Source of the DNA: a virus
Length of the DNA stretch: 43,561 nt
Direction: 5' to 3' (one strand)
IMG/VR virus record: IMGVR_UViG_3300020421_000043
Span: 1-43,561 of that record
Shown: one piece after another, positions 12,901 through 22,900 of the stretch
Layout of the letters: each line of letters opens with the position of its first letter
How positions within the stretch are numbered: position 1 is the stretch's first letter
Position numbers and translations under genes: made by a program
The notes under the pieces: model-generated
Seen by the model: only the letters and a program-made list of their open reading frames with translations
The model's database searches: none
What the model was told of the DNA's origin: nothing

Positions 12901-15900
12901 TATTGATTCTAATAAATTTAAACTATATGATGTTGGAATTGGTACTGCGAGAGATATTACTAACTTTGAAAAGAATAAAGAAGTATTTCTAACTAATTTT
13001 GGATCAGGCGAACATACACTCTCTTATCCTCCAATTGTTGTAAAAGTAGAATCCATTTCTGCTATTGGTTCAACTACTATTATCCAACCACAACTGGATC
13101 CAGTAGTTCTTGGTAGTATCGATAATGTGTACCTACAAGAAGGTGGTATTGGATATGGATGTACAAATATTATTGATTTCCATAGAAGACCTAATGTTGG
13201 AGTTTCTACGGTTGTCTTTAATGCATTACTGAAACCAATTATTATTGGCGGTCGTATTGTTGATGTGCAAATTCTTGCAAAGGGTAAGGGTTTTAGAAAA
13301 GACTCTGATATCTTTATTCATGGTTCATCTGGTGATTTTGCTCAAATCAATCCAATCGTTGAAGATGGTGGTATTGTCGCTGTCCAAATTCTTGACGGCG
13401 GAGCTGGATATGAAAATGATGTATCCTTAGAACTTAGAAATAGAGGTACTGAAGCTAAGTTTATTGCTGATGTCCATGAATGGAAAATTAACCAAGTAAC
13501 GAGAGCTGCTGAAAATATTAATCCAGAAGATGGATGTATATTAAAACCAACTACTAATCCAAATCTTGGACTCCAAGCCGTATCAATGTATCCTCCCAGA
13601 AAGTTGAGATATCAACTTGGAGATAATATTGATGTAGGCAATCTTGAATTATCACAAAATGCTATTCATTCTCCTATCTTGGGATGGGCATATGATGGTA
13701 ATCCAATTTATGGTCCATATGGTTTTGAGAACCAAATTGGCGGTTCAATAGTTAGACAGAATAGTGGTTATATTCTCAATAATCAAAATCTTGATGGTAT
13801 ACGACCTCCAGCATATTCATTAGGTTATTTTACAAATGATTATTTGTTTAATAATTCTGGAAGTCTAGACAAACATGGCGGAAGATATTGTGTAACTCCA
13901 CAATTTCCAGATGGAACGTATGCATACTTTTTCAGCATTGACGTTGATTCTAGTGGAGTTGCTGAACCCAAATTCCCATATCTTATTGGAGACAGATTTA
14001 AAGACCTTCCAGTACCAGATAATTTCAATACATTCTTTAACCAAGATCTTGATATTTCTAAAGAAAAATTATCTAGAAATATCGGACCATATTATTTGTC
14101 CTTTGGAAACTCCAAATATGATCTGATTGATAAGGTAGATGATTCATATCAACAGAAATTCTTTGTAACTAAAGTAAAAACTTCTGGTATTGGATCTGTT
14201 AGCATCTTTAGTAGAGGTTCTGATTATAAAGTCAATGATCTCTTGTCGGTTAACAACGAAGGAACGGATGGATCTGGAGCCAATATTGTTGTTGACACTA
14301 TTCTTGGTAAGGATATTAGTGAAATTAGTGTAGGAGTTTCAACTTACAAGGAAACTGAACTTAGAATAAGTGGCAGAAGTGTAGTTGGAATAACCACAGT
14401 TCCACATGACTTCTTGGATAATGAATCAGTTCATATTTCTGGAATAACAACTGCTAAGTTTGCACCATTTTTTGGCAAACAAAAAATTACTGTACCAAAC
14501 CGTCGTGTAGGACTTGCAGAATATCTTCCTAATATTGGAGTAACAGGAATAACAACCTTTATTTCTGTTACAGATACTGTTGGGTTTAAACCTGGTGATC
14601 ATATCGGTGTTGGAACCGAAGTTATGGTTATTACTGAAGTTGATAATAAGTTTAGGAGATTTAGAGTCAATCGCCAAAATTATGTTGGCATTGCAATTAC
14701 GCATCCTGTCTCACCAAACTCCGTTTTCTTGAAACCAGTTGAGTTTGAATTTAGTGCTGCCACAGTTGATAAACAATTCTTCACTTATGCAGTACAACCA
14801 AATAGAAGTATATACTTCTCACCCGAAAACACCGTGGGTGTGGGTTCTACGGGCAGAATCTACGATATCATTAATACTGGTATTGGAACAGTTTTAACAC
14901 AAAGTTATGATACTAGATTTGTACCCGAAAGAAGAATCTTTATCCCAAATCATCGTCTTGCTACTGGACAACCATTAAGATACAATGTTGGTACTGCTGG
15001 AACTTCCCTAGTTGTTTCAAATACAGCTATTGGAGCTACTTCGGGCATCGGAACTGTTAAATTAGAGGATGACTCTATTGTATATGCAGTTAATTTTGGG
15101 CAAAACTATCTTGGAATATCTACTGCTGGGTTTACTACAATTGGAGATGCATTATACTTCTTCGATATAGCAGCCAATATTGGATATGCTCATTCACTTA
15201 CTACCCAGTTCCCCAGAGTTAATGCAAGAGTTGAAAGATATTTTACTAGCGTTGTCACTGATACTAATCATGGATTGGAAAGTGGTGATATTGTAAAATT
15301 CAATACATCACCAACTCAGTCAGAAAATATTAAACTTAGATTTGATCCTCTTATTGGTAAGATTACATCGGACAGAGTAAGCTTCTCTAGTACTAGTATT
15401 TCTGCAGATTATACTGCTATCGATATTGAAGATGAAACATTTAAGAGTGGAGATAAAGTAGTATTTTATGCGTCTGATGGTAATCTTATTGGTGGATTGG
15501 AAAATAACAATACATATTTTGTTCTCCGTGAAGATCCACAATTTATCAAACTTGTTCAGTATAAGTCGGATATTGTAGATTCAAATTCAATTGTATTTTC
15601 TTCTGTTGATATTGGTACATATGAAATTGCTAAGATAAATCCAGCGTTATCTTTTACGGAAGGTAATCAATTTATTTTTGATGTTTCTGATGTGTCTCTA
15701 AAAGACATGAGATTGGAATTTTATTCTGATGCCAATTATAGAAATAGTTTGGAAGTTCAAGGAACTGACCAGGGTGGATTTGCTATTACTAGAAATGGTA
15801 TATCTGGAACCACGGATGCTACAATTATTATTGACAGTAAAAAAGATTATCCAACTAAGAGTTTTTACAATTTAGTTCCAGTGGTCCCTTCTGACCAAAG

Positions 15901-18889
15901 AAAACTAAGTGTTATTTCGGACAAAGATGTTATTGGTAATAATAGCGTCACTCTTAATGAAATAGTAGTTAATGGTGAGCAACGAATTACTGTTAGTGGT
16001 GATAAAGAATTTACATACAATCTTGATCGCAGACCATCAGAAACACAGACTTATGTTTCTAGACTTGGTGTTAGTACAATTTTCTATGAAACATCATCTA
16101 CCTCTGCTGTCGGTCCAGTTTATTCTACAAAAACAAACTTTTCTGGTAGAGGATACAGAATTATTCCATCTACTAACGGATTTGTGAGTACTTCTGGTAA
16201 GAATGCAACGGTCAAAATTCTTTCCAGTGATATTGGTAAAATTGATACTCTAGAAAGAGTTAAGGATGGATTTGATTATCCAACAGATCCTACTTTGATT
16301 CCATTCCTAAGTGTACCAGCTGTAATTGACGTTGCAGGGGTTCAGAGAATTAATGAAATTGAGATTTTGGATGGAGGTAGAAATTATTCTCAACCACCCA
16401 ACTTGATTATACGTGGTAATGATACGATTGATCTACAATCTAGAATTAATGGTGGAGCTGTAGACAAAGTATTCATTCTTCAAAATGCTTTTGAATTTGA
16501 TGAACCTTTGAGCATTATCCCAACACAAAACTCTAATGGATTTGACATTGATCAAATTACTCATGTTGGAGATACTGTAACTATTGAATTACTTCTTGAT
16601 GCTCAGTTCAATCAACCAGTCAGAACGGGATATGGAACTACTGATATTGAGTTTCCGTTTAAAGTTGGAGATTCTATTTTTATTGAAGGATGTAGATTAA
16701 AAGCCGATTCTTTTGCAGACGGCGAGATTAATTTCAACTCGGAAAACTTTGATTTTAAGTTCTTCACCGTTACTGGAGTCAATACTTCTAGTTTTACACT
16801 TTCGTATAGTGTTGCTGGAATTAATACAGGAACCTTGGGATCTTACGATGATGATTTTGGACTAGGTTATGTCGTTAATTCTAACGATATGGCAAAGTTT
16901 AGAATGAGTCTTATTAATGATGCCAAATTCTTATCTGAAGAAAAAATCACTTCTAAGAAATTTGAAGGATTTGTATCTCCAGGTGGTTGGGATCCTAGAT
17001 TGAGTCAACTTAGACTCTCTGATACTTCTGGAATATTATCTGTTGGAGATGAGATCTATGGAGAACAGTCCACTATCATAGGTAGAGTTGAAGCTGTTAA
17101 TAGATTTAATGTTAGAAGTACGTTGGGAGTTAGTAGAGATAAAGTCGCAAAAAATGATAATACCACTGGAATTCTTAACGAGTTTAGTCAAAGAATTTCT
17201 GATAACTTCTACTATCAAAAGTTTTCATATTCCATTAAAGGAAGAGTTCCATATGATACATGGAGGGAATCTGTAAGATCTATTGTTCATCCTTCTGGAT
17301 TTAGAGAATTTTGTGATCTTGAGATTATTAGCCAACCAACCACCAATATGAAGGTTAAGTCGGCTACTAATTCTGTAAATCTCTTAGTTAATATTGATAG
17401 TGACATTTATCTACAAGAAAGACAGAACTTTGCTCTAGTCACTGAAGATGATATGGCTCCAGATGGAAGTATTCAAAGAATTTTCTTCCCAGAAGGTAGA
17501 CCTATTAAGAGTTACATTCTGAATAAGACTAATAAAGTTCTATTGATGGATGATATCTCTTCTGGTTTCAATGGAGATCACGATAGAACTGGAACGTTAG
17601 TTGGTAATATTGGATTTAAACTGAGAGCTAATGGTCAACCATTATTTAAAGCAACTTTCGATGCATCCAATAGTTCAGTTGTTGATCTTGTGGATAACAT
17701 CATTACTATTCCTAATCATAACTTCCAAACAGGTCAGGAATTGAATTATAGTCTAGAAGGTGGATCTCCAATTGGAATTGCTACTACATCTCACATTGCT
17801 GGTCTTAGAGACATTGTAATGAGTGTAGAAACAGCATTGGCTGGCAGTGGTGCAATGTTTGAAAATGGATATAACATAGAAATTCCAGAACATACTGTTA
17901 CTGGTGTTGGTACTGTAGTAAATCCAATTGTTACATTTGTTGTATATGGATTTGGAAGTCCTGATGGTGGTCTTCCTGGCATTTCTACTAGAGGAACGGG
18001 GGCTAGATTCCAAGTTAAATTTACATATGACCAAAGTACAGGTCAACCACTTTCTACGAATATTACCCTGACTCAGGGTGGTAGTGGATACTATGTTGGT
18101 GATAATGTGAGTATTGCTGGTACTCATTTGGGTGGAACTACTCCTGCAAACGACCTAACATTCCCTGTATCACGCATCACTGGTACTCAAACAGGTGTTA
18201 CTACTACTTACCTTAACGTACCATCCACAAGTGATTTAAGCGGTACTGGCGCACGTTTTGACGTTACTAGAGATTCAAATCTTGATGTTGAAAGTATTAT
18301 TGTTGTTAGTGGTGGTAGTGGATATGTAAGTACGGAAACAATTTCTATTGCTGGAACTTATATTGGTGGTAGTGGTTCTAATGATGATCTTCTCTGTACA
18401 CCAGTAGAGCTGGGTGGAACATCTATTCCAGAAAAAGTTTTTGTTCAGAAAATTGATGATGTTACATTTAAGATTAGTGGACTATCCACTGCATTGCCAT
18501 TGAATTTTGTTGGATATGGAACTGGAACTCATAAGTTTAGCGTTGCTGACCCATCTACAAATGCATTAATCTTGATTGATAATATCATCCAAAGTCCTCT
18601 TAGAAACAAAAAACTTGAGATTGGTATTGGATCTCCAATTGGAATATATGATCAAAGTATTGTCGTTACTACTGGAATTACGTCTTTGGCACCAAATGAT
18701 GTGATTAAGTTTGGTGATGAATTTATGAAGGTTAAACAAATTGGTGATGGAACATTTGTTCAAGGTAGAAGAGCAGAAATTGAAAATACTGTAGACAATA
18801 ATTTCTTCTATGATGTCAATAGAGTGAACTCCACTATCACTAGGTTTAATGAGACTGTTGTAACCCATGATGATAGACCTCCGTATTAA
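9941..18889 (+). CDS. Giant gp7-position baseplate/virion protein with YHYH-like domain
   Basis: This 2982-residue protein lies where T4 has gp7 (1032 residues). The first 230 residues include FLNQESPLFTEFLEQYY and RAKDFYSAKGTDASYQILFK (about 193-212) before LLYGEEIELIKP, a motif shared with gp7-like wedge proteins. I therefore propose the N-terminus docks on gp6. The middle (about 730-1160) is a chain of beta modules marked by G-x-G-Y and GSGA turns. Around 1170-1340 lies a YHYH-like domain with GWAYDGNPIYGPYGF (about 1247-1261) and a conserved HGGRYC segment. The end (2707-2827) has two GGSGY...SIAGT repeats. No transmembrane or catalytic site is visible. It is AT-rich (about 28% GC in sampled lines). 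The gp7 equivalence is inferred from position and the N-terminus. Confidence 0.8.
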   Translation: MPEQNKVKISQLIESQIPSFLNQESPLFTEFLEQYYISQEHQSGVTDLAVNLPEYRQITAFNNESLIPYNVLLLDIFSADDTITVQSTAGWPDQYGLIKIDNEIITYKSKTETQFLECSRGFSGISKIQQDVNSEFLDFSISEADEHSAGSLVYNLSNLFLQEFFAKFKKEFLPGFENRSFVEGTSVQNTLTRAKDFYSAKGTDASYQILFKLLYGEEIELIKPIDDTITSSANVYFKTKNILVENLFDGDPLRTVGNFLFQNVTGIGTVSASIYNVEYRPIDDKDFYEISLDASSFSGSYQVPGKTKTLQGIPQFSDNILVDSTVGFDREGSLLIKPTVDSNFIEISYTDKTINQFLGVSGISTDLVFGAEIFEDKLAFSYAGFGQTSQVQLRIVNVIDNIDVSDTANMVVGDSLKLSTFGLDKGEDSQFNSWIYNIPTIHNISSVDQLNINTFRINLFDDVVFYIGEKIVLSNDNTEITGEIRIIEYDASRSEKRLSNKVVVLVNGTLPIEPKVLKKTIVKAEHNLGRFPGINKFPVGIQNSYLSENGDDYFVTTAGIPNYPLFATDNKKFVKTDINETTDSDGTPINGGGFTYLMKSVDADDTNTPIKHDYATGDKIFWDNIDNSGIQTGIYFVTAVNETEFYLSFSGSDVFSQKYIPFNINSTGQYVVKSGFENKEIQHQKILKKFPYVRKEQYFDDPNARDVKNRPVGLLANGVEIYPPTVFDEQIYYGDIVNIKVTNTGKNYDVINGPDIVVQDQDGSGCKAFPTVTGSFREVRLVSPGIGYQKKPKITVEGGNGSGAVLESNFVKGKIIVNFKADGTSVNSNSETIDFPTVHNFELGEEVFYDSKNNTPIGNLISGATYFIRIVDSKTIALHTSFQDAVNNTNTVNIGAPSFGFHSFVSTKSKNTITKIYVKEPGSGYSNRKVIVPSRTTAAGTRSGIDTSDNYIYARGHNFVTRDVVRYSHTENAIGGLSSTTEYFVKTIDSNKFKLYDVGIGTARDITNFEKNKEVFLTNFGSGEHTLSYPPIVVKVESISAIGSTTIIQPQLDPVVLGSIDNVYLQEGGIGYGCTNIIDFHRRPNVGVSTVVFNALLKPIIIGGRIVDVQILAKGKGFRKDSDIFIHGSSGDFAQINPIVEDGGIVAVQILDGGAGYENDVSLELRNRGTEAKFIADVHEWKINQVTRAAENINPEDGCILKPTTNPNLGLQAVSMYPPRKLRYQLGDNIDVGNLELSQNAIHSPILGWAYDGNPIYGPYGFENQIGGSIVRQNSGYILNNQNLDGIRPPAYSLGYFTNDYLFNNSGSLDKHGGRYCVTPQFPDGTYAYFFSIDVDSSGVAEPKFPYLIGDRFKDLPVPDNFNTFFNQDLDISKEKLSRNIGPYYLSFGNSKYDLIDKVDDSYQQKFFVTKVKTSGIGSVSIFSRGSDYKVNDLLSVNNEGTDGSGANIVVDTILGKDISEISVGVSTYKETELRISGRSVVGITTVPHDFLDNESVHISGITTAKFAPFFGKQKITVPNRRVGLAEYLPNIGVTGITTFISVTDTVGFKPGDHIGVGTEVMVITEVDNKFRRFRVNRQNYVGIAITHPVSPNSVFLKPVEFEFSAATVDKQFFTYAVQPNRSIYFSPENTVGVGSTGRIYDIINTGIGTVLTQSYDTRFVPERRIFIPNHRLATGQPLRYNVGTAGTSLVVSNTAIGATSGIGTVKLEDDSIVYAVNFGQNYLGISTAGFTTIGDALYFFDIAANIGYAHSLTTQFPRVNARVERYFTSVVTDTNHGLESGDIVKFNTSPTQSENIKLRFDPLIGKITSDRVSFSSTSISADYTAIDIEDETFKSGDKVVFYASDGNLIGGLENNNTYFVLREDPQFIKLVQYKSDIVDSNSIVFSSVDIGTYEIAKINPALSFTEGNQFIFDVSDVSLKDMRLEFYSDANYRNSLEVQGTDQGGFAITRNGISGTTDATIIIDSKKDYPTKSFYNLVPVVPSDQRKLSVISDKDVIGNNSVTLNEIVVNGEQRITVSGDKEFTYNLDRRPSETQTYVSRLGVSTIFYETSSTSAVGPVYSTKTNFSGRGYRIIPSTNGFVSTSGKNATVKILSSDIGKIDTLERVKDGFDYPTDPTLIPFLSVPAVIDVAGVQRINEIEILDGGRNYSQPPNLIIRGNDTIDLQSRINGGAVDKVFILQNAFEFDEPLSIIPTQNSNGFDIDQITHVGDTVTIELLLDAQFNQPVRTGYGTTDIEFPFKVGDSIFIEGCRLKADSFADGEINFNSENFDFKFFTVTGVNTSSFTLSYSVAGINTGTLGSYDDDFGLGYVVNSNDMAKFRMSLINDAKFLSEEKITSKKFEGFVSPGGWDPRLSQLRLSDTSGILSVGDEIYGEQSTIIGRVEAVNRFNVRSTLGVSRDKVAKNDNTTGILNEFSQRISDNFYYQKFSYSIKGRVPYDTWRESVRSIVHPSGFREFCDLEIISQPTTNMKVKSATNSVNLLVNIDSDIYLQERQNFALVTEDDMAPDGSIQRIFFPEGRPIKSYILNKTNKVLLMDDISSGFNGDHDRTGTLVGNIGFKLRANGQPLFKATFDASNSSVVDLVDNIITIPNHNFQTGQELNYSLEGGSPIGIATTSHIAGLRDIVMSVETALAGSGAMFENGYNIEIPEHTVTGVGTVVNPIVTFVVYGFGSPDGGLPGISTRGTGARFQVKFTYDQSTGQPLSTNITLTQGGSGYYVGDNVSIAGTHLGGTTPANDLTFPVSRITGTQTGVTTTYLNVPSTSDLSGTGARFDVTRDSNLDVESIIVVSGGSGYVSTETISIAGTYIGGSGSNDDLLCTPVELGGTSIPEKVFVQKIDDVTFKISGLSTALPLNFVGYGTGTHKFSVADPSTNALILIDNIIQSPLRNKKLEIGIGSPIGIYDQSIVVTTGITSLAPNDVIKFGDEFMKVKQIGDGTFVQGRRAEIENTVDNNFFYDVNRVNSTITRFNETVVTHDDRPPY

Positions 18890-18890
18890 C

Positions 18891-18898
18891 TATAAATA
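18891..18898 (+). promoter_or_regulatory. T4-type late promoter TATAAATA
   Basis: A perfect T4-type late octamer lies in the 29-bp gap after the giant gene and 20 bp before the ATG at 18919. It is expected to be read by host polymerase carrying the phage late sigma and clamp. Confidence 0.75.
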
Positions 18899-18918
18899 AC
18901 TGAAAAACTATTTGAGTA

Positions 18919-19947
18919 ATGGCAAAGCAAGGCATTAATACTGGTACTGCCCCTAATGATGGCACTGGAGATACCCTGCTGGCAGGAACTCTAAAGATCA
19001 ACAGTAATTTTGATGATCTTTACAATATCTTTGGAGACGGAACCAACCTTATTAGTTTCGTCTCTTACGCTAGTACTGCAGGGTATTCTACTAATGCAGG
19101 TATCGCATCCACATCTACATATGCTCAGACTGCAAGATATGTAACTGATGATATTGACATCAATACATCGGGTATCCTGACATCTTCATATGCTGACATT
19201 GGTAAGATTACCATTCAACAACCAGGAGCGATTACTGACGGTCCAATTGAGGTTGGTTTTGCAGCTACAATGTTCCGAATACGATCTGACGGTATGGTCG
19301 GCATCGGAACATCTATACCAACGTCTCAACTTGAAGTTGTATCTTTCTCCGATTCTAGACCAGCACTGTGGGCGATTGCAAAATCAAATGGTCCTTCCTT
19401 TAGAGCTTCAGACCAAGATATTACTCCAGATAAGACTTTTGTTGTTACAAAAGATTCCAATATAGGTATTGGTACAAATGTTCCAGCTCCTAACCAAAGA
19501 CTTGATATTCGTGGGAATGTAATTGCTGAGGGAGTTGTCACTCTTGATGGAACAACTAATTTTAATAGTGATATCACAGAAACAGTAGTAAATGACTTTG
19601 GTGATAATATTACAGTTTCTGCGGCAGGAACTTTAACTGTTGATCTTTCTCAAGGAACTGTAGTTCTTGGTGGAATTAGTACTTCGGTTACGACCTGGGA
19701 CTTCACTAATGTTACTGCATTAAATAGTAAGGCGACTACAGCAACTCTTGTTATCAATTCTGGTGTTGGATACACCTATGGTGATTCAGTTAATATTAAT
19801 GGTGGACCTATTGCTGGTGGTATTAGGTGGGTTGGAGGAAACCCCCCACCTGCTTCCCCAGGTGAAGATATTTTAACATTTAGTATAATTAGAGATTCTT
19901 CTGGTTTAACAAGAGTTTATTGTAGTAGTTCCATTAATATTAGCTGA
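18919..19947 (+). CDS. Tail-fibre-like virion protein, 342 residues
   Basis: The N-terminus (GINTGTAPNDGTGDTLLAGT, residues 5-24, then KINSNFDDLYNIFGDG) is a module seen at the start of many T4-like cyanophage fibre and virion proteins. It is followed by a Ser/Thr/Ala/Gly-rich coiled or beta-repeat section (about 48-110), a segment with GMVGIGTSIPTSQLEV and SNIGIGTNVPAPNQRLDIRG typical of fibre proteins with G-I-G-T repeats, and a C-terminal GVGYTYGDSVNINGG module similar to those in the adjacent giants. It has its own late promoter. The role as a short fibre or decoration is inferred. The next gene starts 8 nt after its stop. Confidence 0.75.
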   Translation: MAKQGINTGTAPNDGTGDTLLAGTLKINSNFDDLYNIFGDGTNLISFVSYASTAGYSTNAGIASTSTYAQTARYVTDDIDINTSGILTSSYADIGKITIQQPGAITDGPIEVGFAATMFRIRSDGMVGIGTSIPTSQLEVVSFSDSRPALWAIAKSNGPSFRASDQDITPDKTFVVTKDSNIGIGTNVPAPNQRLDIRGNVIAEGVVTLDGTTNFNSDITETVVNDFGDNITVSAAGTLTVDLSQGTVVLGGISTSVTTWDFTNVTALNSKATTATLVINSGVGYTYGDSVNINGGPIAGGIRWVGGNPPPASPGEDILTFSIIRDSSGLTRVYCSSSINIS

Positions 19948-19955
19948 TAAGATAA

Positions 19956-22900
19956 ATGCCAAGAACCACACCTGGATCGGGAGCTATTCTAAGACCAGTA
20001 TTCAACTCCTCTTACGGTGTAGAGAGGATTGAAGTAATTGCTGGTGGAAATGATTATACTAAAGCAGATCCTCCTAAAATTGTTATTGACGGAACTCAAA
20101 TTCCTGTCGTAGAAGGTATTTTTTATCCAGTTATTACTGGGGTTGGTACGATTAGTGAAGTAGTCATTTTTAACACTGGTGCTGGATACTACCCAGTATT
20201 CTCAACAACTACTTCATCCCAAGTTGTTGTTGATAGAGGATCTTTTGGATCTATTTCTACTATTCATGGAACTGGTATATCTTCGGTATTTGTTGGTGAC
20301 TATAATATTGTTGAAGATGATATCTTTTTTATCGATGCTCCTTATGGTAAAAGGGGTCCAGTAGGATTAGAAACGGGATCCACTTTCAATGGAAGATTAT
20401 TCTCAAGAAAATTTGATGCATTTGAACCTCAAGATAAAAACTTAGTTCTTGATGATATCTCACTGGAATTTACTGGAATTGCTGGAACTAATTTTAGAGT
20501 AACAGAAAATCTGGGCATAGTATCTTCTTTGTTCAATAGTGTTAATACTGGAGTAGAGATTAATAATAATCCGTTTATTCTCATCAATAATGTTGTTCAG
20601 ACTCCAAACTTAGATTTTACATTTAATAATGCTTCTGACAATCAATTAAATTTCTTAAGTGGTGTACCTAGAGCGGGAAGACTTGATAAGGTTGGAATTG
20701 ATACTGGTTGTGGATATTATATTCCAGTAGAAGCTGCGGCAGTTGCTGGTGTAAATTCTTCTGGATCTGTTGATTATGTTCAACTTCGTGGTGGTGGACA
20801 AGGATATAGAAATCCTCCCAATGTTCGTATTAGGGCTACAAACGGTATTGGTGCATCTGCTACTGCAGTTCTTGGAACCAAAGTAGATACTCCTGTTGGA
20901 ATTGCAACGGCGGTATTTGATATGTTTAGTGGTATTGGAACTTTTACCACTGCATCTCCGCATGATCTATATGATGGAGATAGAGTTGTAATTACTGGTG
21001 CTGGATTTACATTTACTCCACTATCTGCGGTAAGGAATATTAATGAGTTTGGATATGATTATATTACTGGTATTGCTACACTTAGTGTCTATGGTGGACA
21101 TTATATTGGTACTGCATCCAATCAGTCCAGACATCTATTAATTAGGGGAATTCAGGTAACTGATGGTATTAGTACCTTTACTCTAAGAGAAGATTCATAT
21201 CCGATTATTTCTATTGGGAATACTGAAGAAGCTAAGATTAACATTGGTATTGGAACTACGGGACTCCAGTATGTAAGCGCTGGTACAGTTCAAGCTGGTG
21301 TAGATACCAATATTCTTGAAGCAAGAAATGTAATCGGTTTTGATGTTATTGATACGCCGACCGATGATACTTTTGAGGTATTCTTAGGAATTACTACTTT
21401 CCCACATAACTATGTGACTGGTGGAGTCGTTCAGAGAGACCAGACGGGTATTGTAACAGCGATTAACCTTACCTCTGGTGGTACTGGGTACTTTCCTGCC
21501 GCAAGGGTCGTATACAGTGATAATACGCAGGAATCAGGAATCACAACATTTACTGCTCATGGTGAACAGATTGGAGTTACAACAAATGTTGGTACTGCTG
21601 AGTATGATCCTGTTGTTGGAATTTTGACTGTCAGATTTAGTGAGGATCATGGCCTTACTAATGATGATGCAGTAAAACTTGAAGGATTGGTATTTGATAC
21701 TATTAATGGACCTGTTACTTTCCCTAGAGGATTGAAAAAGTATTTTGGATTTACAGTTCCAAATAATGTTGACATTAATATTGATGCCACAGAAGAAATG
21801 TATGATCTCACAAGAAATGTGGGAGTCCATACAGGACAAACTCTTACAGGAACTATTACCCGCTATAAGGGTCACGGATTGAAAACAGATGACTTTGTTG
21901 TTGTCAGTGGAGTTGGCCAAACTACAACTAGTTCCGTAGACTTAAGACTTTCTGATGTTGAATATGATAATGTTAGTGGAGTAGCAACTATTACTACGAG
22001 AAGAAATCATAATTTCACAAAAAATGATTTTGTAATTGTTAGTGGAATTGCATTTACTTGTGATTATTCACCACAGATTGGTATCACTACTGCTGAGTAT
22101 GATAATATCAGTGGTATCATGACAATTACCACTGCTTCTCCACACGGATATACTGAAGGTGGTAAAGCAGGAAGTGTTGTTCTCAGTGGACTTGGATTTA
22201 CTTGTGACATCGATAATGGTGCTTCCATTCACTATTATCCAAGACATAGAGATGAATCATATCAAAAGTCTATTTCTATTGCTTCGACAACAAACACAAC
22301 AATTACTTTAGATGTAGGTAAGTCCCCAAGAAATGAGTCATATCCACATACATTTGCATCTGCAACAACAGGATCTGTAGTTTCTGGTGGTGACTATGAA
22401 CATAGTTTTGTTGGATCTGCTTCCAGTGCCATTATTCTTGGTGGTGACTATGATTATAACTTTGTTAGCGCAACATCTGAATCTATTGTTGTTGGCGGTG
22501 ACTATGATCATACTTTTGTAAGTTCTGGATCTACTGCACTCTGGAGAGGCGGTGGATATCCACATACCTTTGTTAGTGCGGGAGCTACTGCTGTCATCAC
22601 TGGTGGAGATTATACATACACGTTTGTTCCTGATAATAATAATGGTGGTGCTATTGCAAAATACACTTGGGCAGGACCATTCCTAACTCCAATTGCAGTG
22701 GGGTATATTCCATCTACGGGAGTATTGACACTTCAATTTAACCAACCACATTTCCTAACTACAAATGATACGGTTGGTATTGCAACAGGATCGTTGACAT
22801 TCACATGCGATATGGATGGCAATGCAACTGAACATCTCTATCCTAGACGTAGAGATCCTGTTCATAATAGATCAGATATTCCAGTTGCTAGTGTTGTTAA

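Noticed and set aside
22341-22631. CRISPR-like DNA repeat
   Set aside because: The 54-bp periodicity is in frame within a coding repeat and the DNA units diverge at synonymous and variable positions; there are no spacers.
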